From Chloroflexi bacterium B3_Chlor (lineage in GTDB: Bacteria; Chloroflexota; Anaerolineae; UBA7937; B3-Chlor), in contig NJBK01000029.1 of the NCBI GenBank assembly GCA_005223035.1, positions 1-41,690 on the forward strand: 41,690 nt of DNA, written 5' to 3'. Both the position numbers and the translations under genes were made by a program. Shown piece after piece: positions 1-8,615 of the stretch. The notes beneath the pieces are model-generated. The model saw only the letters and a list, made by a program, of their open reading frames with translations, ran no database searches and was not told where the DNA came from. Position 1 is the first letter of the stretch. Each line of letters begins with the position of its first letter.

Positions 1-1094
1 GTGTCAAAGTCGGCCGATGGCCGAATGTCCCGGCCCTCCCAAATGCCAGGGTCACCGCGCAGAACGGTTGGGTTGTCACCTTGGCTGCCAAAGTGGAGTA
101 TCTGCACTGTCCCATCGTCCAGACCGAATCGCATCTCAAAAGGTGGGTGAAAACCCGCCCGGGTAACGAACTCGTATTCCCTGTCTAGCGCCGCGACGAT
201 CCGCTCGATGACTTCCGGATCGTCCGTGGTCAGCCGGGAGACATCCTCAACCGACATTTCCAGGATTTCGATCTCGACGGTGCGAGCCAGCTCTAGTGCG
301 TCGGCCACATTGATGCTCTCTGCCCAGGTGGATACTATTTGCTTCTTGATCAGCGCATCAAACGTACCCGGTGGGACGCCACCATCCCCTGCGACGAGAA
401 ACTCCTGATCCCCGCGCAGGATAGAGTACTGATTCGGGTGACATCTTTCTATGAAGTCCCATTCAGTGGTACGGCCCCACTGGGCGTGATACTCGAATTC
501 CTGCACGCTGCCATCCGCTAGGTGGAAATGCAGTTTGTAGGGCGTGGTGCAATCCTCTTGCCAAAAGATCCAGACAGGGACGTCCAGCGCAGCGATGATC
601 TGATCAAGCATCCCTTCGTCACTGATAGTCATCAGATGGGAATAGGCCTCGTCAGAGGGCGGCGTGTTGAGCTTCAGAATGTCAAGCGCCACCGTCTGCG
701 CCAGCCCGGCCTCCTGCACCACGTTGACAACGGGCAGATCGTCTTCAGCATGCTCTAGCTGTCCGGGCAAGCACTCACCTCGGAAGAAAGACCACGCTTC
801 GCACTCGGTTCCATCGGGGAAGATGCACACACTGTATGATATGCCACTATCGAGTTCGTGAGGGGGTGGGGGTGCAACCTCCGTACCATCGGCAGCCTCA
901 GTTGAAGGTGCAGGCGTTATAACCTCGACGGCAGGCTCTCTAAGAGTTCGATCTTCATACCTATAGCCCTGCTCTTCGCAGTAGACCAGGGATGGGTTCT
1001 GCATCCCTGGCGGCCCGGCCTGCTGGCACGCCGCCAGCGTTGCCCCCATGATTGCGAGTGTCACCACCAGGACTGACTTCTTCCAATCTAACAT
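1..1094 (-). CDS. DUF333-containing lipoprotein, 3' end cut by window edge
   Basis: I read this frame directly; it is open from an ATG at 1094 (preceded by AGGGAGGAACAGC) to the window edge, about 364 residues, so the C-terminus is missing. Residues 1-23 form a signal peptide with lipobox LAAC (Cys23). Residues 33-108 match the DUF333 (putative hemolysin) pattern: NPSLVYCEEQG, then C-x-FPDGTECEAW and FRGEC. A Pro/Thr-rich linker sits inside that domain at about 55-80. After it are two diverged copies of a further domain (about 130-250 and 268-365), each with LA-TV near the start, an IIAAL/IVAAL helix, a strand ending in F-L-DG-V, and a late LRGD. DUF333 has no proven biochemical role. The protein should be anchored on the outer face of the membrane. 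The family call is firm for the N-terminal half; I do not recognise the repeats. Confidence 0.8.
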   Translation of the reverse strand, partial: MLDWKKSVLVVTLAIMGATLAACQQAGPPGMQNPSLVYCEEQGYRYEDRTLREPAVEVITPAPSTEAADGTEVAPPPPHELDSGISYSVCIFPDGTECEAWSFFRGECLPGQLEHAEDDLPVVNVVQEAGLAQTVALDILKLNTPPSDEAYSHLMTISDEGMLDQIIAALDVPVWIFWQEDCTTPYKLHFHLADGSVQEFEYHAQWGRTTEWDFIERCHPNQYSILRGDQEFLVAGDGGVPPGTFDALIKKQIVSTWAESINVADALELARTVEIEILEMSVEDVSRLTTDDPEVIERIVAALDREYEFVTRAGFHPPFEMRFGLDDGTVQILHFGSQGDNPTVLRGDPGIWEGRDIRPSADFD

Positions 1095-1281
1095 GCTGTT
1101 CCTCCCTCAATGCTAGCCATTCGATTGCGAATTCCTACACAACGGACGTTTGGGATGGCGATTCTGTTCCATTCGGTTGTCTACTTGCGCCACCCGCTCA
1201 GGCAGACGGAATTGCATCTCATTGTCAAGCACCCAGGATTCTATCACGAACTTCACGAATGTCCTTCTACCACGCCCACGC

Positions 1282-2451
1282 TTACTGCGAGACCCCCAGG
1301 AAAGTCAATTCCGAAAGCTGCTCCAGCGTGCCGTCGGGATGCAGGCGGAAGGTGCCTGCCCCCTCCCCAGGCCAGGCAATCGTCAGCAAGAGCGAGCCGT
1401 CGTCCTCGAAGCGGGCCACTTTGTAGCGAGTAGGTTGGGGAGCCAGGAGCTCCTGCTGCGTTCCCGCGGCTAAATCCACCTGGAACAGGGCGAAGGTTGC
1501 CTTGCCCAAAGGATCGTAGCCAACGGTGTAGACCAGCGTCGAGCCGTCGGGCGAGAACATCCCGTCCCCGGCCTGCACCGGCCCCAGATCGGTCGCGATG
1601 GTGGTCGCGATTTCGGTGGTCTGCCCGCTCACCAGGTCAGTAAGGCTGACCTTGAAGCCCTCGCCCTCTGCATAGCCGAGGCGGACCAGTCGCGCCCCGT
1701 CGTCGCTGAGGACAGCCATCCCGGCAGCGTCCTGCGGCACTGGGTCGGGCAGGGGTGTGAGCTGGCCGGTGGCGACATCCAGCACGCTGAACTCGCCGTA
1801 TACGGGGAACATGCCGCCGATACCATAGGGCTCCTGGTACACGAAAACCTGCGAACCATCGGGCGAGAAGCCCCATGGGTCTAGAGTCCAGTGTTCACTG
1901 ACGACGTGCGTGGTCAACAGGCGGGTCTCGCCGGTGGCGATGGTGGCCACGTAGAGTTCGGAAGTGAGAGTGACGTCGTAGCCCTCCCCCGCCTCAAAGA
2001 AACTCAGCTTCCAGATGATTTGAGTCCCATCGGGCGAGATGGCCCAATCCAGCACATCCAGATAATCCTCCGGGATGCCCATGAAATCAAAGCGCTCGTC
2101 CTGCCCGGCGACGTTCACCCGGTGTACCGTGCCGTGAACGCCTTCCTGATAGTAAACCCACTCCCCAAGGACCTGGTATCTTGTACCCGGCGCGGGGACC
2201 AAACTGGCGGTGCCGCCAAGCTCGTCCATCCAGGTCACCGTCGTACCGGACTGGTCCGGCATGAGGTCCACGTAGACCCACGTCTCCGCCGGCTCGACCG
2301 AGGCCGGCGGCTCGGTTGGCTGGGCCGTGGCGACCTCGGTGGGGGTGGCCGTTGGGACTTCGGTGGGCTCGGCCGGCCCCGGCCCGCAGCCACTGAAGAT
2401 CAACGCACCGAGAATGAGCACTAATCCCAACGTTGACAGTTTGCTTTTCAT
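1282..2451 (-). CDS. Lipoprotein with TolB/WD40-like beta-propeller repeats
   Basis: The 389-residue protein starts at ATG 2451, which has a strong Shine-Dalgarno (GAGGAGGAAGAAGGAA); the frame runs upstream to 2535 but without coding character. Residues 1-22 are a signal peptide ending in FSGC. A Pro/Thr/Glu-rich linker (about 25-50) follows, then a domain with several SPDG turns (ISPDGTQ, FSPDGSQ, FSPDGST), as in TolB/WD40-like propellers. Such proteins usually bind or sense extracellular ligands; no catalytic motif is visible. Its signal peptide is nearly identical to that of the next lipoprotein (starting at 4463) although the mature parts are unrelated. Function unknown; the class is well supported. 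Confidence 0.8.
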   Translation of the reverse strand: MKSKLSTLGLVLILGALIFSGCGPGPAEPTEVPTATPTEVATAQPTEPPASVEPAETWVYVDLMPDQSGTTVTWMDELGGTASLVPAPGTRYQVLGEWVYYQEGVHGTVHRVNVAGQDERFDFMGIPEDYLDVLDWAISPDGTQIIWKLSFFEAGEGYDVTLTSELYVATIATGETRLLTTHVVSEHWTLDPWGFSPDGSQVFVYQEPYGIGGMFPVYGEFSVLDVATGQLTPLPDPVPQDAAGMAVLSDDGARLVRLGYAEGEGFKVSLTDLVSGQTTEIATTIATDLGPVQAGDGMFSPDGSTLVYTVGYDPLGKATFALFQVDLAAGTQQELLAPQPTRYKVARFEDDGSLLLTIAWPGEGAGTFRLHPDGTLEQLSELTFLGVSQ

Positions 2452-2645
2452 TTCCTTCTTCCTCCTCTTGTTCTTAGATCTGCTCAAATTGGCTTTACCG
2501 TGTTCTAGACGAGCTGCGGGCCAAAGAGGCTCCACTAAATCTGGAGAGTTGAGCCGTTCTGCCCAAATTCTCTATGGGCGAACTCCTTGTACCCGACCAG
2601 CTGGCGTAGACAACGCGCAGTCAACGACGGTGTCGGTACCAGGGG

Positions 2646-4463
2646 CTATGGCCGGCTGAATAGTTCTTCGAGACGGTCCACAATAATCTGGCAACCGTTC
2701 ACGTCGGGAACGCCACACTGCATCTCTCCCCATATCCGGATGTCGGGTATGGGGCCTTCATACTTGTCTATGTTCCGCAACTCCTCCAGCGCCGCTTGCA
2801 GCGCTTCGTCGGCGCCTTGAATCCCGTATCGAACGCCGAAGGGACCGTAGAAGTCTAGAATGAAGCAGTCATCGAACTCTCCCAGACCGGCGCCGAAGAA
2901 GTACCGCCCTTCCCATCCCTCCACGGGGTCGGGATCGGCGTAGGTGCCCGCGCCCTCAGGGATGATGCCGCTAACGGTGACCTGGCACCCGTCGTGGTCG
3001 GGCACCCCACAAGCGATCGCGCCCCAGAAGTGCGCGTTCGTACCGCTGTCGCGTAGCCCCTCAATTTCGGCCTCGATGGCGGCATCGGTGCCTGTCAGGC
3101 CCACGTCGCCAGCGCCCTCGGGGAGCAGGTGGAGGTAGTCGTCATACCGCGCACCGGCTGGGAGACCGACGACGCGCCCATACCAGCCGACCGCCGGGGA
3201 CTCGAAGTGAACGCCCAAAGGGGGTGACTCCTCGGATACGAGTTGACAACGTTCCACCCTGATGGAGCAACCCATCGTGTCGGGAATGCCGCACTGAATC
3301 TCCCCCCATATCCGAATGGTTGCAGATGTGTCCCGAAAGTCCTCCAGCTGGGCCATCAGCGCTTCGTCGGCCCCCTCAATCCCGTATTGAACGGCGAAGG
3401 GACCGTCTAGAACAAAGTAGTCATGGAACTGGGCCACGCCGGGAACAGAGAAGACCTGCCCCTCCCAGCCCTCCACCGGGTCGGGGTCGAAGATGGCTCG
3501 CCCGGAGCGCAGGCGGGTCACGACGAGCTGGCAACCGCCGTAGTCCAGTACGTCGCAGGTGAGCGTGCCCCAGAAGTGGGCATACTTTTCAGGTTCTTCC
3601 TTGTCCCGCAGGCCTTCGATTTCGGCCTCGATCTCGGCGTCGGCACCTTCCAGGCCAATCTCGCCAGCCCCTTCGGGCTCCAGGGCTAGGTAATCATCGA
3701 ACTGGGCGTCGGCCGGCAGGCTGACCACATGGCCGTACCAGCCCACAACGGGCTGTCCTCCGATAGGAGCGGTCGTCTCCGTCACATGCCCCCCTGCGTC
3801 TACCTCTCCCTCCCACTGGAACCCCGTAGTCTCGTTGGCCGCAAGCACCTGATACGCTTCGGCAACCCCCGCATCGTATACCCAGACTACCCAGTCCCCA
3901 GCCCTGTACGGGTAGGTTCCCGAAGGCGCCCATCCTTCTGGGGGGATGAATTCCTCTGCCCAGTCCAGTCCCGGCGGAGGCGCCTCTTCGCCGTAGCGTT
4001 CGCTGAGGTAAGCCAGGGCCGCATCGCGCGCTGCTACGACGCCTTCCGGTGCCCCCGTCACCCGACCCACTGCGTCGACGTCACCCTCCCACCGGAACCC
4101 AGTCGTCTCGTTGGCCACCACAACACTGTAGACCACCGCTTCTGGGGCGACTACCGGATGGGAGATCGTGATCACCCAATCCCCGGCCGCATACTGGTAG
4201 GCCTCGTGGCCGACCAAGCCCTCCGGAGTGATCTCTTCCTCTAACCAGATCAGGTTCCGCCAAGGAGCCTGCTCACCGTAGTGCCCGATGACGTAGACCA
4301 GGGCTGCATCGCGGGCACGGACCGGGTCGGGCCCCTCCACGGCGGCCGCCGTCGGAGTGGTCGTTGGCAATCCGGTGGGCTGCTCTGTCGTCCGCGCGCA
4401 GCCACTGAAGATCAGCCCGCTCATAATGAGCATTAGTCCCAAAGTAGACAGTTTGCTATTCAC
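2646..4463 (-). CDS. Large repeat lipoprotein, paralogue of 5909-7429
   Basis: The protein has about 605 residues. I chose GTG 4463 because its first 22 residues then align with the start of the lipoprotein at 1282-2451; an ATG at 4490 is possible but has no ribosome site. After lipobox FSGC there are two type-A repeats of about 90 residues (RDAAL-YV at the start, GDWV-in the middle, NETTGF-WEG-VDA at the end). Four type-B repeats follow (V-GWYG or EGWEG, FDDY, EGA-IG, IEAEIE-LRD, HFWG or RIWG, C-GC-V at the end). The repeats look like small beta-rich extracellular modules. I know of no function for either. The neighbour is a serpin, and beyond it lies a paralogue with three A and two B repeats, so the unit arose by duplication and repeat shuffling. 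Confidence 0.75.
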   Translation of the reverse strand: MNSKLSTLGLMLIMSGLIFSGCARTTEQPTGLPTTTPTAAAVEGPDPVRARDAALVYVIGHYGEQAPWRNLIWLEEEITPEGLVGHEAYQYAAGDWVITISHPVVAPEAVVYSVVVANETTGFRWEGDVDAVGRVTGAPEGVVAARDAALAYLSERYGEEAPPPGLDWAEEFIPPEGWAPSGTYPYRAGDWVVWVYDAGVAEAYQVLAANETTGFQWEGEVDAGGHVTETTAPIGGQPVVGWYGHVVSLPADAQFDDYLALEPEGAGEIGLEGADAEIEAEIEGLRDKEEPEKYAHFWGTLTCDVLDYGGCQLVVTRLRSGRAIFDPDPVEGWEGQVFSVPGVAQFHDYFVLDGPFAVQYGIEGADEALMAQLEDFRDTSATIRIWGEIQCGIPDTMGCSIRVERCQLVSEESPPLGVHFESPAVGWYGRVVGLPAGARYDDYLHLLPEGAGDVGLTGTDAAIEAEIEGLRDSGTNAHFWGAIACGVPDHDGCQVTVSGIIPEGAGTYADPDPVEGWEGRYFFGAGLGEFDDCFILDFYGPFGVRYGIQGADEALQAALEELRNIDKYEGPIPDIRIWGEMQCGVPDVNGCQIIVDRLEELFSRP

Positions 4464-4535
4464 TTCTTGTCTCGCTTTCTCCTTCTGCATTGGTCAACGA
4501 ATAGAGTCGGATCATGGGTAGTGATTGAGGCCGTA

Positions 4536-5831
4536 CTATGCGCTCGGACTTACGACGTGACCCAGGAACAGGATGGCTTCGCTCTCGATGTCGCGAATCA
4601 TGAAGACAAACGGGCGATCGACTGTGACCTTTACGGGTGACGTGGGGGCTGCCGTGGGTACCACCACTGCGGTGGCTGCTGCCGCTTCCGTCCCAGCTTC
4701 GTCTACCGATATAAACGCCTTGTGTATGACATCCCCGATGAAAAGCTCGCGAGTGCCATCCATCCCCGAGAAGTCCGCAGCGGTAAAGGTAAAGCCAGCG
4801 GGCATGCCCATGGCAGCGAGCGTCTCCTTCAGGCTGAAGCCCGATTCGTAGGTGAACTTGGGCATGGTCAGGTGGACCTTTTGTGGATCGATATCCCTCA
4901 AGATGGAAGCTGCCCGCTCCGCATCCAGCGCGCTGGCAAATCCCTCAAACCGGCCGGCCTCAGGAAGCAAGATGACCATCGACAGTTCCGCGCCGTCGTA
5001 GAGCAGTTCGACGGCCTGATATCCCTCGCCCTCAGCATAACCGGAGTACTCTGTCCGCTCCATCATCGGCACAATGACTTGACCACCGTCGAGTAGATTG
5101 AATGCCCCATCATGCGTCAGTTCCTCTTCGAAGGGGTGGCTCCATGCTGCATTGAAGTAGATGGCGTTGGTGAGGACAATCCGCGTAAGTGAGGTGATTG
5201 AGTCCGGAGGAAGAAGATCTTCAATCTTGCCCTCTGTCTCGTCACTGACCCAATCGTTGATGATGACGCGCGAATCTTCCGGGGCGTTCGCGAAATCGAG
5301 CACCCTCAGCCCTGCACCATAGTTCTCAGCCAGGATGTCGAGGAATTCGGCCAGGAAGGAATAGCCTGTCTGGCCCCAGATGGAATTGGCGATGTTCAGC
5401 CTGAAGCCTCCGTCTTGCCCCTCGGCACCTTCACCGCGACTGGCGAGTTCGAGGTCCAGGGAGTTGAAAGCGGGATGGAGGCGGCTTTGGCGGAGGGTGT
5501 AGTGTAGAGTGTCCGCCATCTGCCGTTCGGTCTCCCCTCGGGCCCCAGCATACGTCATCGCCAGTGCCAGAGAGATGCTGTAGGGAGAATAGAAGAGGTT
5601 GCCGTCATCCCCTCGGATGGCCTGGTAGAGATCGAAGGCAAAGGCACCGTTTCCAGCGACCAGTTCCGCCCAATCGGCTGGCGCCACATCCAGTAACGTG
5701 ACACGTTGCTTTTCCGAGCGTAAGATCCCCCCCGGTGGCACCTGATCCGATGGTACGCTGGTGGAAATGCTACAGCCCACTAGGCCCAGCACTACGATCA
5801 GCGCCAGTAGACTCAGTGATCTGTTTTTCAT
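4536..5831 (-). CDS. Secreted lipoprotein serpin (serine protease inhibitor)
   Basis: This is a full-length serpin of 431 residues, normal family size once the signal peptide (lipobox LVGC, Cys20) is removed. Serpins trap serine or cysteine proteases by inserting a cleaved reactive loop into a beta-sheet. Visible landmarks are NLFYSPYSISLALAM, NAIYFNAAW, HPF and DRPFVFMIRD near the C-terminus. The reactive-loop hinge EAGTEAAAATAV (378-389) has the small-residue P15-P9 pattern of inhibitory serpins. Counting from Gly380 as P15 puts P1 near Ala394, which would suit elastase- or subtilisin-like targets; the loop is about two residues longer than in alpha-1-antitrypsin, so P1 is uncertain. ATG 5831 has a GAGGG site. 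It lies between two paralogous repeat lipoproteins on the same strand. Confidence 0.95.
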   Translation of the reverse strand: MKNRSLSLLALIVVLGLVGCSISTSVPSDQVPPGGILRSEKQRVTLLDVAPADWAELVAGNGAFAFDLYQAIRGDDGNLFYSPYSISLALAMTYAGARGETERQMADTLHYTLRQSRLHPAFNSLDLELASRGEGAEGQDGGFRLNIANSIWGQTGYSFLAEFLDILAENYGAGLRVLDFANAPEDSRVIINDWVSDETEGKIEDLLPPDSITSLTRIVLTNAIYFNAAWSHPFEEELTHDGAFNLLDGGQVIVPMMERTEYSGYAEGEGYQAVELLYDGAELSMVILLPEAGRFEGFASALDAERAASILRDIDPQKVHLTMPKFTYESGFSLKETLAAMGMPAGFTFTAADFSGMDGTRELFIGDVIHKAFISVDEAGTEAAAATAVVVPTAAPTSPVKVTVDRPFVFMIRDIESEAILFLGHVVSPSA

Positions 5832-5908
5832 CTCATTTACCCTCTATTCTCGTTATCGCTCGTATAGATGTTCCATCCTTCGTACTCATCTTCGGCGGGC
5901 ACCTCTCC

Positions 5909-7429
5909 TTAGACCTCGATGCGGGTCACCATAATGTGCGTGCCGAAGGCGTCGATGGCGGGACACGTCACCTGCCCCCATACGCGGATGGTGGTCTGCG
6001 TATCCCGCAGGCTTTGCAGCTGCTCAGCGATTCCAGGGTCGGAGGTATCTATCCCAAACCCCACAGGGAAGTCGCCCGCCAAGACAAAGTAGTCGTCGAA
6101 CTGCGAGCCGGCTGGGTTGCCCACGAGGGTTCCCTCCCAGCCTTCAACCGGGTCGGGGTCGAAGAAGGGTCCTTCTGGCCCCTCCGGCCGCAGGCGGGTC
6201 ACGAGAAGCTGGCAGCCACCGTAGTCGAGCGTGTCGCAGGTGAGTGTGCCCCAGAAGTGGGCATGGTCACCGGGCTCTTCCTTGTCGCGCAGAGCTTCGA
6301 TCTCGGCCTCTACACCGGCGTCGGCACCTTCCACGCCAATCTCCCCGGCCCCTTCGGGTTCCAGGGCGAGGTAATCACTGAACTGGGAACCTTCCGAGAG
6401 CACCACGCGGCCATACCAGCACACAACTGGCAGCTCTCCGGTAGGCGCGGCCTGCTCCGTTACCGTGCCCTGGGCGTCGACGGTTCCCCTCCAATCCAGA
6501 CCAAGGTCAGCATTGGTCACCGTCACCTCGTAGATCATTGCCTCCGGAGCAACGATTGGGTACGAGACCTCCACAACCCAATTGAAGGCCGTGTACCGGA
6601 ACGTCTCCGAGCCCACAAGTCCTTCAGGCGTCATTCGCTCCTCCACCCAGGCCGACGCCTCGACAGGCGGATACTGGTAGTTTTCATAAACGTAGCTCAG
6701 TGCAGCGTCACGAGCAGCGACTCTGTCGAACATCACTTCGGGCTCCTCCGCGCCCAGCTCCGTCACTCTACCTTGACCATCCACCTCTCCTTCCCACCTG
6801 AACGCAGCGGCCTGGTTTACTACAGTGACCGGATACACTGCCTGCTCGGGCGGAACCACGGCGTACGAGACCGTGACCACCCAGTCAACAGCGGTGTACT
6901 GGAAGCTCCCGCCACCTGGCAAATCGACAGGCGTCAACGGTTCCTCTTCCCAGGCCAGTCCTGACCCAAGGCCACGCTGGCCATACTGCTCACTGACGTA
7001 GCGCAGGGCGGCATCGCGCGCCGCCAGTGCATGTTCGGGTGCCTCTGGCACGCGCCACGATGTGTCGACCCTGCCTTCCCACTGAAAGCCGGTGGCCTCG
7101 TTGGACACCGACACTCGATACACCGTCCACTCGGGCGGCAATACGGCATAGAAGACCGTGACCACCCAATCCCCTGCGGTGTACTGCCACGTCACTCCGC
7201 CCACCACGTCCTCGGGCGTAGCCCTTTCCTCCAGCCAGGCCAGGGATTCGGCCGGCGCGTCTTCGAAGTGCTCGCGGACGTAAGCGATCGCCGCATCGCG
7301 CGCCGCCAACACTCCAGCCGAAGCTTCTGCTGCGACAGGGGTATCCGTCGGCGCCGAACTCGCGCAACTCACCACGCTCAGTATCAGGGCCGAAGCCACT
7401 ATACAGAACAGTACCATCTTCTTCATCAT
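5909..7429 (-). CDS. Large repeat lipoprotein, paralogue of 2646-4463
   Basis: The protein has 506 residues and starts at ATG 7429, preceded by GGGAGGTGAAG; the open frame continues upstream to 8131 across other genes and is not coding there. The signal peptide ends in VVSC (Cys22). Three type-A repeats (RDAA-YV, DWVV-V, V-W-G-VD) are followed by two type-B repeats (WYG-V, FSDYLALEPEGAGEIG, EAEIEALRDKEEP, HFWGTLTCD, YGGCQLLVTRL). Parts of repeat B are almost identical to the other copy, which suggests fairly recent duplication or gene conversion. Probably exported and membrane-anchored. It may work with the serpin it flanks, but only position suggests this. Confidence 0.75.
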   Translation of the reverse strand: MMKKMVLFCIVASALILSVVSCASSAPTDTPVAAEASAGVLAARDAAIAYVREHFEDAPAESLAWLEERATPEDVVGGVTWQYTAGDWVVTVFYAVLPPEWTVYRVSVSNEATGFQWEGRVDTSWRVPEAPEHALAARDAALRYVSEQYGQRGLGSGLAWEEEPLTPVDLPGGGSFQYTAVDWVVTVSYAVVPPEQAVYPVTVVNQAAAFRWEGEVDGQGRVTELGAEEPEVMFDRVAARDAALSYVYENYQYPPVEASAWVEERMTPEGLVGSETFRYTAFNWVVEVSYPIVAPEAMIYEVTVTNADLGLDWRGTVDAQGTVTEQAAPTGELPVVCWYGRVVLSEGSQFSDYLALEPEGAGEIGVEGADAGVEAEIEALRDKEEPGDHAHFWGTLTCDTLDYGGCQLLVTRLRPEGPEGPFFDPDPVEGWEGTLVGNPAGSQFDDYFVLAGDFPVGFGIDTSDPGIAEQLQSLRDTQTTIRVWGQVTCPAIDAFGTHIMVTRIEV

Positions 7430-7551
7430 CTTCACCTCCCTAGCGATTGATCGAACGGTCTTGTAAGCAAACACCTTATCTCCCCTCCCTACGTCTTTGT
7501 GCCACGCTATAGACGTCAATCGACCCCAAGAGGTTCCAGTAGGGAAAGTCT

Positions 7552-8067
7552 TCAGATCTCCTGGAGGTAGCGCTCCAATCGAGGGCCGATGATTGCGTAT
7601 CGAAAATCCTGCCCTTGCAGTGTTGCCACGGCTCCATACAAGCCGTATACAACGTAACCCAGCCAAGCCATCAGGCCCAGCACTGTGAAGGCGGCCAGAA
7701 GGAGATAGAAGCCAACAACCAGTAGATACAGAAGCACCAGTGTAACGAGAAACAGAAAAGGATCGTCTATGAACGGTGGCTCGGAAGATGGCTCCGGGGC
7801 TGGGTATTCCCCGTTGCACATCGACACCAAGTAGAAGATGCAGATGAGAGGAGCCGGGATCACCGACCCACCCAGGACGCTGATCAGCTGATAGACTACG
7901 GCCTGAAGGGCCTGGAAGGCGACGATTGGTGATTTCCGCCCGCGAATGGTCCAGATCACCAAGGGGACAACAGTGCCCAACAGGGGAAGGATGAGGGCAG
8001 CGTGGCTCGAGGCGGCGACGATCTTGTCGTGCTGCGTCATCTCTCCGACAAGAGGTTGTCCGGCCAC
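7552..8067 (-). CDS. DUF4870-like membrane protein
   Basis: The protein has 171 residues. It starts at GTG 8067 behind GGAGAGGTCAA; an internal ATG at 8040 has no clear site. The layout is the DUF4870 one: an N-terminal HDKIVAA-HA segment, a first hydrophobic helix with PLVIW, a KSPIVAFQALQA motif, then three further membrane segments, ending in a short charged tail (FRYAIIGPRLERYLQEI). No enzymatic motif. It is 33 bases downstream of a close paralogue of the same design, so the two are a tandem duplication and probably co-transcribed. The role of DUF4870 proteins is unknown. Confidence 0.8.
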   Translation of the reverse strand: MAGQPLVGEMTQHDKIVAASSHAALILPLLGTVVPLVIWTIRGRKSPIVAFQALQAVVYQLISVLGGSVIPAPLICIFYLVSMCNGEYPAPEPSSEPPFIDDPFLFLVTLVLLYLLVVGFYLLLAAFTVLGLMAWLGYVVYGLYGAVATLQGQDFRYAIIGPRLERYLQEI

Positions 8068-8100
8068 TTGACCTCTCCAACCATGAGCTAGGTGAAGGGT

Positions 8101-8568
8101 TCAGGCCTGCTCGAGGTACCGGTCCAGCCACGGACCGAGAAAGACGTATCGAAAGTCGCTCCCTTGGAGCACCGAAACGGCGCCGAAGAGCCCATAGCCG
8201 ACATAGGCCAGCCAGGCCAACATTAGCAGAAACAGGATGCCAAACGTGCAGGAAACACTAAGAAGCGGAAAGCACAGCGCCACCCCCTCGTCGAAAGGAG
8301 CCGAAAGCAGAGCAGTGACGGGGAAGCTGAAGAAGCTGCACATGTATAGGACCCCAGCCACCAAGCTAGCTAGAATCAGAATGAACTGGTACCCTGCAGC
8401 CTGCAGGGCCTGGAAGCCAAGGAACTTGGATTTCTCCCTCTGTGTGCCCCAGATGACCAAGGGAGCGATCACGCCCAGCGTCGGCCAGATGACCGTGGCA
8501 TGAGCCACGGCCGCCATTACCCTCTCGTCCTGCGTAGCGACGTCCGACGTTTCAGCTTTCTTACCCAC
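8101..8568 (-). CDS. DUF4870-like membrane protein, paralogue of the next gene
   Basis: The protein has 155 residues and starts at GTG 8568 with a GGAGGAGCGAGA ribosome site. It shares the family landmarks: DERVMAA-AHAT, PLVIWG, KSKFLGFQALQAAGYQ, and the tail FRYVFLGPWLDRYLEQA, which lines up with the paralogue's tail. Four membrane segments are evident, with a longer loop in the middle. It begins 47 bases after the PLP-enzyme gene stop on the same strand and could be transcribed with it, but nothing ties it to that pathway. Confidence 0.8.
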   Translation of the reverse strand: MGKKAETSDVATQDERVMAAVAHATVIWPTLGVIAPLVIWGTQREKSKFLGFQALQAAGYQFILILASLVAGVLYMCSFFSFPVTALLSAPFDEGVALCFPLLSVSCTFGILFLLMLAWLAYVGYGLFGAVSVLQGSDFRYVFLGPWLDRYLEQA

Positions 8569-8615
8569 TCTCGCTCCTCCCTTCGGAACTCTACATGCCC
8601 GCCAACTGCAGTGGG

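Noticed and set aside
7430-8131. Upstream extension of the second repeat lipoprotein
   Set aside because: It runs antisense-like through another frame of the DUF4870 gene; the signal peptide and GGGAGGTG site fix the start at 7429.
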